A DNA stretch of 64,000 nt, taken from Irpex lacteus. Lineage: Eukaryota; Basidiomycota; Agaricomycetes; Polyporales; Irpicaceae. Position numbers and translations under genes: made by a program. Location of the stretch: the NCBI GenBank assembly GCA_001986395.2, contig MQVO02000005.1, positions 1,488,001 to 1,552,000 on the forward strand, given 5' to 3'. Shown here piece after piece: positions 43,682 to 58,492 of the stretch. The notes under the pieces are model-generated. The model did not search any database. It was not told where the DNA came from and saw only the letters and a list, made by a program, of their open reading frames with translations. The stretch's first letter is position 1. Every line of letters begins with the position of its first letter.

Positions 43682-44581
43682 TCACTCAATATCCATTGCA
43701 TCATCTACGTCCATAGCAGAGCTCTCTGTCTCGGCAGTATCTACCAAGTCCACATCTACGTCTATAGGGCCTCCGTCTGTGGTGTCAAGCCTCGTGTTCG
43801 GAGGCTGTCCTTCTGAATCCTCCTCCTGAACTTCTCTCGTGGGTATAGGTAAAGGCTTGAAAAGTACAAGGGCCATACTCGAGCCGTTATCCTTCTGCGA
43901 TGTGAGCAAAGGTTCGCTCTTGCCGCTAATCTGCCTCAGAAGGGCAGAGTTCACGGTTATCTGAGGAGACGAGTCCTCCGTCGAGTCTTCGACGTCAGAG
44001 TCGTCCAGATCCACAACTACAATGCCTGGAGAAGACCTTGAGCGGACATGAGGCGTCGCAGGGACATGGCTGAAGTACTCACGGTCCTTTTCCGGCTCAT
44101 ACCATGACCTGGACTTCATCGTGACATCCGGAGGGTCCTCCTGTACCGTTGATATTTCAGGAGAGGTGGGTTCTTCAACGGAGCCAGGAAGAACGACCGG
44201 CTGTGTGTGTTGTGGGTCCGTCTGTGTGGGGTCGTATGTTGTGCCGTCCCATGCAATACCGCCAGAAGCGAATGAAGATGAAGCAGTATTGGAGGCCCCC
44301 TGTGTTACAGAGCGTGGATTGTGCGAGAGGGTGTCGAGAGGTGATGTATACGACAGAGGGGGCTCTGTGACAATGGGAGACTGGGCAGCCACACCGAGAG
44401 AGAGCTGCGCAAGCCCGCTCTCGAGGATGCCACATCTGAGTCGTTTGGAGGGGTGGCCATATCGTTCGTAGTCTGAGTAGTCGGATGAGCTGCTGTCTTC
44501 ACGTTCGAAGGCTTTTCGTTTGAGAGAGGGCATGCGGAACCAGGGGTGAGAGTGAACTGGGTATTGCCAAGCACTGGTCAT
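43682..44581 (-). CDS. Uncharacterised acidic nuclear-type protein
   Basis: An uninterrupted frame on the minus strand starts at [20 protein letters not shown] (ATG at 44581) and encodes 299 residues. The frame is open upstream to 44656 but has no ATG there. A short basic motif LKRKAFERE and PSKRLRCG near the N-terminus could be nuclear localisation signals. The remainder is Ser/Asp/Glu/Thr/Pro-rich with a hydrophobic-acidic patch [17 protein letters not shown] that resembles a SUMO-interacting motif. The tail [18 protein letters not shown] is acidic. No enzymatic domain is recognised. It could be a fungal-specific regulatory protein; the gene call rests on frame length and composition. Confidence 0.55.
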   Translation of the reverse strand: MTSAWQYPVHSHPWFRMPSLKRKAFEREDSSSSDYSDYERYGHPSKRLRCGILESGLAQLSLGVAAQSPIVTEPPLSYTSPLDTLSHNPRSVTQGASNTASSSFASGGIAWDGTTYDPTQTDPQHTQPVVLPGSVEEPTSPEISTVQEDPPDVTMKSRSWYEPEKDREYFSHVPATPHVRSRSSPGIVVVDLDDSDVEDSTEDSSPQITVNSALLRQISGKSEPLLTSQKDNGSSMALVLFKPLPIPTREVQEEDSEGQPPNTRLDTTDGGPIDVDVDLVDTAETESSAMDVDDAMDIE

Positions 44582-44890
44582 CGTCGACGAAGGGTCTTGG
44601 GCGTCGGGAGCAAAGTCGAACAACGATAAATACTCGCCCACCGCCGCTCCTTCCAACTTCGGTACTTCGGCGCGAAATTTCTCGAACGAGCGGGGACCTC
44701 GTCGAAAACTCTTCTCTCAATTATCTCACACAGTTGGCAACATGGAAAGCCCAGGGAGTATGCATTGGTAGTCGGTGCGTAACATGCGAAAATGATAGAG
44801 AGCGTCGAGCATAGGAAACATACAGAGTAGGACAGCTTTTGAATATATGAAGACCTAATACACCATCCAAAGCCAAAGCCAAATAATGAT

Positions 44891-45525
44891 CTAGCCACGC
44901 TTCTTGGACACACCGACAGTCTTACCGCGACGGCCTGTTCGTTTATCGTAAGTGAGTGAACATGAGTAACACATGACGATTGAAACTTACCGGTGGTCTT
45001 GGTGTGCTGACCACGCACACGGAGACCCCAGTAGTGCCTCAAACCACGGTGAGCACGGATCTTTTTCAATCGCTCAAGATCGTCACGAAGTTTTGAGTCA
45101 ACGGCGTTCGACAGAATCTGGCTGTTCTTGCCGTCGACGATATCCCGCTGTCTGTTGAGGAACCATGTGGGGATCTTGAACTGGGTGGGGTTTTGGATGA
45201 TGGTAACAAGACGTTCAAGCTCATCAGAGTTGAGCTCTCCAGCACTACAATGGCATTATAATCTGCACTTGAGAACACTGCACCGATCTTGCTCACCGCT
45301 TGTTGAGGTCAACATCGGCCTTCTTGCAGACAATGTTGGCGTAACGACGACCAACACCCTTGATCTCGGTCAAGGCGTACATGACCTTGCGCTTTCCATC
45401 GACGTTGGTGTTGAGGAGACGCAAGATGTGCTGCAAGTAACCAATGAGTTTCTCGCCGCGGGGACATCATACTGGGAGGGGCATACTTGGAACTGTTGGT
45501 GGGCTTCCGGAACGACAAGCGACAT
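44891..45525 (-). CDS. RPS18: 40S ribosomal protein S18 (uS13)
   Basis: Four exons, 45525-45487, 45430-45297, 45244-44991 and 44934-44891, give 156 residues, the family length. [73 protein letters not shown] and the terminal [10 protein letters not shown] are diagnostic. uS13 sits at the head of the 40S subunit and contacts the P-site tRNA and bridge B1. The context CACCATGTCG is an ideal start, as expected for a highly expressed gene. The 570 bp upstream (45526-46095) hold its promoter and the 3' UTR of ALA1. Confidence 0.97.
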
Positions 45526-46095
45526 GGTGGCGGGTCGAGGGGGTGAACCTGGTAGAGTGAAAGGACCGATATCAGCCACTGCGCCTGCACAACCTCATCC
45601 AAAGCTCGGACACGGCATCCATCCCTTTCCCTGCCTAAACCGCTGCCCCCACTGCCTCCAACCTCTCCTCTAATAGCATACCGACGTCCTAGAGCTTCTT
45701 TCGCGCGAGATGAAGGCGTACTCACCGGAATCTTGAGGGTGTCGGTGCTGCCGCGCACGGTGAGCAGTGAGTATGCTCCTCCCGCTCTGGGCGATTAGGT
45801 AAGCGTGTTGCCACGTGCTTAGGCGTCTATCGTGAAGCCCTCTCGGACTTGAGTTGGCTGACTTCCACCAAGTATGTAACTCACGTATTCTTGTGCGGAA
45901 TCGACTCCGAAATATATATAAAAACTCTCTAAGTACGCTCATAGGGAGCCCGAGACAGCGAAACTCGCATCCAGTGGCTTCCTTCAGCTCCGAAGCTTGG
46001 GACTCTCGAGCAGGGTGATATTCGGATGGTGTAAAGACGTTTTCATCGTAGTCTAGCATGATAGTACAGAATGCATATTATTTACGTTCAACCAA
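45526..46095. promoter_or_regulatory. RPS18 promoter region and ALA1 3' flank
   Basis: No supported gene. A 129-codon minus-strand frame here lacks homology or conserved motifs and overlaps the expected ribosomal-protein promoter. Confidence 0.5.
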
Positions 46096-49681
<3,586 letters not shown>

Positions 49682-49890
49682 CCAGTCACTTTATAATCTC
49701 TGAAATAATCTTTATCGACAAGTCACCAGCCAGCGTCTATGGAAGCTTGACCCCGCACATAGGCGCCAGTCACGCGAGAGGAGACAAGGCGCGTCTCTGC
49801 GTGGCACGTTCTGGCTTTGTTCTCGTCCTTGACGTTAATAACCTCCAACTACCCAAGACGGCCGCCAGATAGCACTGTAACGCGTTCAAG
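49682..49890. promoter_or_regulatory. Shared divergent promoter of ALA1 and THO1
   Basis: Only 209 bp separate the two start codons on opposite strands, so both genes must be controlled from here. Confidence 0.6.
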
Positions 49891-50859
49891 ATGGAAGCAA
49901 AGCTGTCAGTGGTATAATCTCTTCAATACTTGCATTCTCACGTTCGCTGTCGCGTAGGAAAGCTCTCAAGGTGGTCGAGCTGAAAGAGATCCTGTCCAAG
50001 GCTCAGGTCTCTCTCACAGGCAAAGCCAACAAGGCAGATCTCATTGCCAAGATTCTTGCATCTCCTGAAGCCCTTGCCGTGGCTGAAGGTCCTTCAAACG
50101 AAACACCGTCGGTAACCGCAGCGCCAACAACCCAACCCGAACCAGTAAGTACATCGCTGTTCATACGCCACCCAGCGACCCACATATCCTCTCTAGGCTC
50201 CTACATCTCTCGACACAAGTAAGTTGTGTATATATTGCTCTGAAACATAACCTATATTTGTTACTAGCTTCGGCACCTCCTGCCAACGGCCCACCAGCGT
50301 CCCAGAAGACAGACGTCACACCCAACGTTTCAACTGTACCTCCACCAAATCCACCACCCAGTTCTGTTAGTAATCATGAACAAAATATATCTCTTGCCTT
50401 ACTGATATGTTGATAGGACCCGGTAGTGGAAAAGGATGACAAACCTACAGACGATGCTAGTGCACCTGCGACTGAAGAGGAAGACCCAGAGCTTGCAAGG
50501 CGTAAAGCACGGGCTGCCCGCTTCGGTATCCCCTTGGTTGAGCCAACCAAGCCCAAAACATCTACCAAGCAACAACCGCAAAACAAGCGCACTCCCAAAT
50601 TGGCAACTGCAGAAGTGAGTGTTGCCATTTATTGTCACAGTGCGAATTTAGAACGCCAGTCTCCCAGGAACAAAAGCCTGAGGTTTTAGCTTCTCGCGCA
50701 CAGCGATTTGGTATCAAGAATACAGGAGCTGCTGAACAGAAATCTGCTCCAGCAGGTCGAGGTAGCAAACGTGCGGCACCTGCGTCGGAAAGCGTTGATC
50801 CTGAAGAGGCGGAAAGACGCAGGAAGCGGGCTGAACGCTTTGGTCTTAACAAGACATAA
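49891..50859 (+). CDS. THO1: Tho1/SARNP-like SAP-domain mRNA-export protein
   Basis: Six exons, 49891-49904, 49958-50144, 50197-50218, 50268-50365, 50417-50614 and 50668-50859, give 236 residues. Exon 1 holds just 14 nt. The N-terminal SAP motif (LKVVELKEILSKAQVSLTGK, KADLIAKIL) binds nucleic acid. Two C-terminal repeats with RRKARAARFGIPL and SRAQRFGIKN, and a final RRKRAERFGL, match the Tho1/SARNP motifs that bind the DEAD-box helicase Sub2/UAP56 during mRNP assembly. The middle is Pro/Thr/Ser-rich. Length is close to that of yeast Tho1. Confidence 0.88.
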
Positions 50860-51649
50860 GTGAGTCTTGTCGCTTGTATTGATTCCCACCGTCGTTAACA
50901 TGTGCACAGGCGACTGTTTAGATGTATGTATATAGTCAATAGTGTCGTCCATGCTGGTTGTGTTCATCCGGACTATCGCTGAGTTCTTCGTGCTTACTGT
51001 ACTGCTGAGTAATCTACTTTGTGCTGAACCTCCTTTGACGCTATCAAGGACAAATCCAGTCGGATATACTTGCATACAGCCATGTCTCGGGCTATATGCG
51101 GTGTCGAGTCATGCAACAGATGTATGCTGAGTTTCGCCCGGTCAATGTCAATTTGGGATCCTGGTTCTATTGCTCGAGGCAAACAATGTAGACGACCATA
51201 CAGCATATATTGTATGACTCTTTTAAGGGCTTCAGAAAAGGTACGGAATCGATTCTAACTGAACAGGGAACCCCTGCTTCCACGCGGCACGAGAGCACAT
51301 ATTTCTGTCTAGGCACGAAATCTCCTGGCTTGTGTAGGAGCCCAATCTTCATTACCCTTGCGATAGTCGGCGTTAAGCGCGAAACGATCACGGCGTCATT
51401 TACAAGTACTACGTACTATTTGCTCTACATATAAGCCCCCTGCCCAGCGTGAGATTCTTATAGTGTCATCAATATATCGAGACCAGATATATGATGCATT
51501 CAAGGTAGCAGTTTGGTCGAGATGGTAATTGCCGATCGCGCGATGGTATGCATGTGGTGGTTCTGCGCCCCCGGTGCCCTACAACAACTTGCTCGTAACC
51601 CTGGGCAAGGGCATGGCCTTGGGCGAGTATACTTAAGCAGGCCGTAAGA
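50860..51649. other. Intergenic, no gene supported
   Basis: The 790 bp between THO1 and the phosphatase gene carry only short frames without motifs. It probably holds the THO1 3' UTR and the phosphatase promoter. Confidence 0.45.
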
Positions 51650-51750
51650 ATGTCTCACCGTTACTTGTATATGCAGCACAAGCCGCAGCAAGCGCTACAA
51701 ATACCTACATCGGTTCACCCAGCTCGCCGTAGAGTGCACGAAGGACGACC

Positions 51751-53126
51751 ATGTTCAAGGGACGAAGAGCAGAAAGCAACAATGGATGGACGGGTTACGG
51801 TCCTTGGCCATACACTGTCCTCGATGAAGCTGATCTCACGTACCACATCGAGCGGCTCGCTCTTGTGCACACGGAGGGCAAGACGAACTCTTTGACCATC
51901 CAGCCATTCCCTGCCCCCGACAAGAACCAGGATCGCCACACGGTTACCCATTGGGAGACACCCCAAGGTGTCTGGAATGTATACGCTATCTTCGACGGTA
52001 AACAGTAGCTTTTATTCACTACGATTGCCATATTAATATGTTGCGTGTACGTATCAAAGGGCATGCCGGCCATGAGACGGTAAATCATGCGCACAAGAGC
52101 CTCATACCAGCTTTGGAGTCAGCTGTGTTGTCTGCTCAGTCTTCAGCACCAGAGGGCCAGCCGCTCGAGCCCGCACGAGTAGTCGAAGTGTTGAGGACAG
52201 CCGTTGTGTCGTTTGACGATGAAATCACCCAACGCTTTCTTGATCTTTTCCCTGGTGGCCCAGAGGCTCTGTCCAAATTGTCTGACGACGAGATACGTGC
52301 TATCTCCGTCGTCGACGGGCGACCTCACCCTGCCATCCCGCCATGTGTCGCTGGGTCTACAGTGCTCGTCGCGCTCTTGGACCCTGCACGGCAACTGTAT
52401 GTCGTCAGTCTAGGAGACAGTATAGCAGGTATGTCACTATGGTCATCTCAGTATACTATACTTTGGTAACTGATTGAGTATATAGTCTTGGGCTCAAAGG
52501 ACGCTGAGGGCTCATGGAAGGCGGAGCTGTTGAGTGCTTTCCACAACGGAGTGAACCCAGCAGAAGTCGAGAGGCTCAAGAGTGAGCATCCCAACGAACC
52601 CGACTGCGTCTCCAACGGGCGGGTGCTCGGAGGAATCGCTGTTACTCGAGGTATACTGTTGTTCTCGCTTCCGTCCTCGTCCGTAGTTCTGATTATCATG
52701 ATAGCATTGGGCGACCACATCTTCAAGCTTCCCAGCATCTACGCCGACAGGGTCTTTAGGATTGCTTACGCAGACTCCCATATCATGGGCAAGGCGGACG
52801 GGTTTCTTCCGAAATGTCTCACTCCACCGTATCTGTCCAATGTTCCGGACGTCAAGCACGTCGACCTTAGCACTGGAGAACCCGGGGACAGAATCCTCTT
52901 GTTGGCATCCGACGGACTAGGCGACTTGAAGAGCGAGCACAACTCGCTTCCGCTGCTGCTTGCTGAACGTTGGGTCAAGATTGCCGCAGAATCGGAGAAG
53001 CCAGCGATGGCAGTGCTGCGAGACGCTATGGGGGGTGACGACTTGGAACAAGTGTCGTTTTGGATTACTGTGGAGATGGAGGACTCGTGGATGGACGATA
53101 CTACTATCGTTGTTACGAGGTTGTAG
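51751..53126 (+). CDS. PP2C-type Ser/Thr protein phosphatase
   Basis: Exons 51751-51997, 52060-52428, 52486-52650 and 52705-53126 give 400 residues. PP2C motifs are NQDR near residue 63, YAIFDGHAGHETV (metal-binding Asp and Gly), LYVVSLGDS, NGRVLGGIAVTRALGD, LLLASDGLGD and MDDTTIVV. The shape resembles mitochondrial PP2Cs of the Ptc5/pyruvate-dehydrogenase-phosphatase type, but targeting is unproven. The start is uncertain. An ATG at 51650 (MSHRYLYMQHKPQQ) could join the frame by a 48-nt intron with a weak donor (51713-51760), giving a longer N-terminus. Mg/Mn-dependent phosphatase activity is expected from intact metal ligands. Confidence 0.88.
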
Positions 53127-53634
53127 GTTATGCTGCGACCTATTGCTTACAGATTGGACTGTGGTGTACTACTATTGCCATGATTATTATCGTGAATGAA
53201 CAATGCTGTTTGACTCACCCTCCAGTACTCAGTTGTGACTGTTTATTAACTCTGTGATGTCATGATTGTGCAGACAGAAATTCCAGGCTGTCGCATGGGA
53301 GACCTCTGATAGTACAATCTCACTTGGAGTTTACTGTTCTCACCCCAATGGACGCTGTCCACGGCGGCCGAGCAGCACGACACAGAGCTCGAGCCGGTGC
53401 GAGGCAGATATATTTGAATAGGCGCGTGAGAAGAAGTGTTGGTCGCGTTGTTAACCTCGCTGTGCCTTGCTCTCCTCCGTCCTCCATCCTCTCCTCCTCC
53501 TCCTTTCCTCTTTCTCTCCTCGCCGCCATCGCGTGCATCCTAGAGCCTGCGGCTTCAAGGCGAGCACACCGCTCTGCTGCGCACAACGAGCTCGATCTAC
53601 ACCCCGCGAACCATATACCCTCTTATGTTCCGTC
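53127..53634 (+). promoter_or_regulatory. RAX2 promoter region with pyrimidine tract
   Basis: A CT-rich run (about 53466-53525) of CCTCC/TCTCC words precedes the RAX2 ATG by ~110 bp. Such tracts are common at fungal transcription starts. No gene is seen in the interval. Confidence 0.5.
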
Positions 53635-56600
53635 ATGCCGTCAACTAGTCTAATCCGTAGTTCGAAACCTTTCTCACTGTCTGCCCTCTATGTTCTCGTC
53701 CTCGCCTCTTCATCCACCGTCTTCGCGGATCTTCCTCTCGTGGCTTTCGATCGTATGGGAAGAGTTGGCTTAGCAGGTTCTTTCGCTGGTCTCGACGTCG
53801 CCAACTCTTCGTCCTCTCTTTCTTTTGACCCTACCGCAGCTACTCTCCTTTCTCGCGCACCAGACGGTTCGCTAACACGATTAGGATCCACCGACTCCGG
53901 AGGAAGCATATTCTCGGCATGTGCCCTCGCAGACACTGTCTATGTAGCAGGCAACTTCTCTTCAATCAGTGGAACCTCCGCAACTAACATCGCGTCGTAC
54001 TCTTCATCATCCGGTACTTTCGCTGCCCTTGGAACAAATGGACCGAACGGACCAATTCACTCTCTCTTCTGCGACGGCTCCAACAACAACATATGGGCGG
54101 GAGGACGGTTCTCGTCCCCAGCACCATCCGTTGCAGTCTGGGGTGTCAAGTCTTCGTCGTGGTCGCCACCTCCATTTGGCGGTCTATCCGGTGCAGGTGG
54201 AGAGGTCTTATCCATCACATCCAACTCCTCTCAGAACAGTCTCATCTTCACTGGTTCCTTCCTCACCTCATTTGGGAACAGCTCCGTTGCGCTCAACGGA
54301 ACGAATAATCCAAATGTGCCATTCTCCCCCGGAGCGACACCTTTTTCCTCCTCTCTGGTCCCTGTTCCCCTTGCAAACGCACAGATAGATGCTTCACCGT
54401 CAACAACGGTGGCTGGCTTCAATAATATCAATAACACGTTATGCCCTGCAGGCGCAGACGGGCCCGGCAACAGTTGGTTCGCGCAGGACGGAGCAGAGGC
54501 GTTCATCACTGTCAGGAAGTTTAGCTTCTTGAGTGCAAGCGGTGTTAGGTTGGGAAATACGTTCCTAGAAGGAAGGGGCACCACTGGCTTCAGGTAAGCA
54601 CGACATCAAATTCTCCTGTCTCTACTTCACTTTAACGCGTCGTGTAGTTTGACTACTATCCCAGACAATGTCGTGCGTACGCTGCATTTCACGGACCCGC
54701 ACACTGGACAAAATCAGACCTGTTCGGATCTATGCCCCCTCTTAACCGATCCCACCATCCCCTACCAAGACTTCCTCTTCGACTCCTCTCTCGACATCAC
54801 AGGCTTCCAACTCACCCTCTCAGAATGGCAAGGCGCATCCTCAGGCCTTCATCTTCTCCAGCTTCTGTCTTCCGGAGCTTTTGCCAGCTCTATACAAGCT
54901 GACAATGGCGTCAGCTGTTTTGCGCCGAATGCATCAAGTACGGCACAGACAGGAACGTGGAACGAGAAAGACGTTCAGACCAACATTCCCGGAACGATTC
55001 AGGCAGTCTTGGTCTCCGATGTGAGCGTAAACACTCCTGCCGCTCAGGGCCCGACCTTTACCTGGACGCCTTACGTATCAGCTTCTGGAGACTACACCGT
55101 CAATTTGCTTGTCCCAGGCTGCACAAATCTCCAGGACTGCGCTCTCAGGACCTCGGTCAAAGTCACTGTCTTTCCCGGTGGTGGACAGTCGCCATTCGTA
55201 ACGACCGTTTCCCAGCAGAACACGGACGATAAGGTTACGCAGATCTACAGTGGACCCGTCGTTCCTACCTCTCCAGACTTCTCCATGACTATCAACATGG
55301 CTCTTGCCGATCAACCGGCAGGAAAGGGCCAGAATGGTCAGTACGAGCTCGTTGCCGACAGAGTACAGTTGGTGTTGAACAGCGCCAACCTGACATCTGT
55401 ACCTACCGGTAACGTTACCAATGGTACTGCTGGCGGCGAAACGACGTTTGGCTTCCTCGAGTGGCCTTTGTCGCAGACGGACAGCGTTACCACTACCGGA
55501 GTACTGCCCAACAGCTCAATCACTTTCCTGGATAACGCCGGATTCAGCCTTTTCAGCGCGCTGGGTGGGCCGTCCTCTCTTCAGACAGATGCCACCTCTG
55601 CCGTTGCTGTCTCCGTACAACACCCCTCCGGCACTGTCTTCATCGGTGGCTCGTTCGCGCTGTCTTCGGGTTCTGCGCAGGGCGCTTCGAATATCGCTCT
55701 GTTCAAGAGCGGCCAGCTCAGCAAACTTGCTGGAAACGGATTGGATGCCGCAGTCAGTGCGTTCGTGTTGAGTGCCGACGGGTCCACTCTCTTCGTGGGT
55801 GGTAGTTTCAAGGATGCCGCTGATCATTCGACCGGTGGAAAGCTCAGCGGCGTGGCATCGTACGATGTACAGAACGACGCATGGACATCGCTGGATGGCG
55901 GAGTGAATGGTGCGGTAACAGGGCTCGACATCTCGTCGGATAACCTCCTGTTGGTCGTCGGAAACTTTACCAGCACTGGGGATGGGGCCGAGACTAACGG
56001 TCTTGCGGTCTGGAATCTAACCAGTAAGGCATGGGTCAGCCCCACAGGCTTCTTGGTCGGAAAGATGACTTTCGTTGGTAATTCGACGGCTCCTGGCAAA
56101 GGCGAGGAGCAGTCCCAGCTTCTCGGTGGAAGTGTCTCCGCGTCTCTCAGGTTCGGCGCTGCGGGATTCGTGACCATCCAGGATGGTAACTCGAATAACG
56201 GCGGAGTACCAACGATCACCCCCTTCTCTGCCCAGGTACAGGGCGCATCGAACGACACCACAGTCGCCGCCAGTAACACCACCTCCAATGCCAAAAGGCA
56301 TCGCGCCCACAACCGCAGACGAGCTAACGTTTTGGGTGGGTGGATTGGCGGTCTTTTCAGACGACAGTCAGGCACCACCGCGAACCTCGCTCCGCTCCCT
56401 AATATCACACCGTCGAATTCGCCTACCGTCCTCGCGGGTGCCTACTGGACAAATTCGAGTACCAAACGTGAGAACGCCATCCTAGGAGGCAACTTTACCT
56501 ACACCACGACAACCGGTGGTACTGCCCAAAATATCGCACTCTATGATCTCGAAGTCGGGGCAGTAACCGCCCTTCCGGGCAATCCAGTCAATGGGACTGT

Positions 56601-58229
56601 CAGGTCTCTCCTGGTCCAGGGCGATAACTTGTATATCGGTGGGAGCCTCTCCGTTCAAGGGACCAATTTCGACGGCTTCGCTGTGTATAACTTGGCCCGG
56701 CAAGAATGGGACACCGTCGGCTTCCAGCCGCTGTCCGGTTCATCAGGCTCGTCTGGGTCGGGAGTCGTTGTCAGGTCCATTACTGCGTCTGTGTCTCAGA
56801 GCAATACGATAATCGTAGGAGGCTCGTTCAGCCAAGCCGGTAGTACGTCGTGCAGAGCCATCTGCTCATTTGACACCGAGTCGAAAGCTTGGAGTGCTCT
56901 GGGGAATGGTATACAAGGTGAAGTTGCTAGTGTTTCATATGCAGGAGTGCGTACTTTTGGCTCTCATCTATCCCTTCGCATTATTTATGCTCATCTTGCG
57001 CCAGAATTCAAGGGATACGATTGTAGCTGCGGGCTCGCTGGCCCTCGCTGACGGCACTGGAGCCAATGTCGTGGAATATTCGATCTCTAATAGCACTTGG
57101 TCAACTGTTGGTGGATCTGGCCAGCTTCCTGGCCCCGTCACGGCTGTGGAAGTCAACAACGGCAATTCGAGCAGCATCTTTGCCGCTGGGAAATCAACTG
57201 ACGGCTCCTCGTCTTTCCTGTCATTCTGGAACGGTGAATCTTGGAATGCTGTTGGTGCGTAGCTTGCCTTCCAGTTATGACTCGTCTCATACTCCTGCCT
57301 TCTAGGATCGAGTTTCGAGAGCACAACGGACGTGTCTCAGTTAACGATGGTCCCATTGCAAAACACGCACAGCGCCAATGGTGTTGTCGAGCCCGACCGT
57401 ATGCTCTGGATCTCTGGAAGTCTCGCTGATTCATCATTCGGCAATGCCTCTTCTGCCTTGTTCGATGGTCAACAGATTATCCCTTACGTTGTCTCGACCA
57501 CTTCTTCTGGCGATCCTGGAACTATTGCATCCTTGATATTCTCTTTCTCTAGTTTCTCCTTCAATCAGCGACGTAAGTTTTTGTGCAGAATAATTAGTGA
57601 TCATCCACTAAAGGCGTTATAGACTTCCTCGCTACCGGCATCGTGATTCTCATCTCTATCGCCATCGCTGCCGGCGTTGTCTTCTGGCTTGCCTTGGTCG
57701 GCATCTTGTGGACATTGTTCGCCAGAAGAGAGGACAAACTCAACAAGTACGACGTTGCGGACGCAGATGATGACGATTCAATGACCCATCGGCCATCGTC
57801 GCTCCTTGAGCACATCAACGCTGCCACCAGAACAACTATCATCGGCAGTCCTTTCGGACCTCAAGATGGCGAGAAGCATGCAGAAGCCGGTGGTCCAACC
57901 GCTGCTGCGTCATCTGATCCATTCGGACCTGATGCAAGCAATTTTGCCCGTGCAGACACGCCCTCTGATGCGATTGGTGGTCTGCTTTCCGGCGAGGATG
58001 CTAGTCGTCCCGCTCACGCGAGATACTCCTTCGATGGAGCTGGCGAAGGTGAACTGCCTATGACAGCCGGTCAAGAGCTAGAGATTCTGGATGACAAAGA
58101 TGCAGCGTAAGTCCGCTTTAGTTTACGACCAACACCGTACAGTGCTGAGCTCTTTCTTATAGTTGGTGGTACGCTCGAGACGCAAGGACTGGACAAGAAG
58201 GTGTCGTTCCTGCAGCATATGTTTATTAG
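53635..58229 (+). CDS. RAX2: Rax2-like cortical landmark glycoprotein with a C-terminal SH3 domain
   Basis: Six exons, 53635-54593, 54648-56946, 57005-57254, 57306-57572, 57623-58106 and 58163-58229, give 1441 residues. An N-terminal signal peptide (FSLSALYVLVLASSSTVFA) leads into a long Ser/Thr/Asn-rich ectodomain with recurring beta-propeller-like blades (VFIGGSFALSSGSAQGASNI, NLYIGGSLSVQGTNF, TIIVGGSFSQAGS) and many N-glycosylation sites. One transmembrane helix (GIVILISIAIAAGVVFW, ~residue 1265) follows. The cytosolic tail ends in an SH3 domain: RYSFDGAGEGELPMTAGQEL, then WWYARDARTGQEGVVPAAYV. Rax2 marks old poles for polarised growth in yeasts. The SH3 end spans the last intron. It converges on REI1. 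Confidence 0.9.
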
Positions 58230-58492
58230 GATTTTATTCTCTTCTTTTTTCCGTATCGGTCGAACTGTCCTTGTCTATATTGGCTTCCATATTTCACTTT
58301 TTGCAGTCATACCTTTCTTATGTTCATATGTACGAGATCGACCTGCAGGTCGTTCATTTATGGTCACTCAGCCCCACATAGCACTTCGATTCAGCGTACT
58401 AAGATACTACACTTGTTCATAATACCCTCAGGCATTGTATACACACAGCAAGCACAGCAGAACACAACGTTTGCGAGACATGACGGACAAAA

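Noticed and set aside
45670..46059. Minus-strand 129-codon frame between RPS18 and ALA1
   Set aside because: No motif, and it occupies the expected RPS18 promoter. RNA evidence would be needed.
58201..58422. Plus-strand frame after the RAX2 stop
   Set aside because: It lies in the RAX2 3' UTR, out of the RAX2 frame, with no support.
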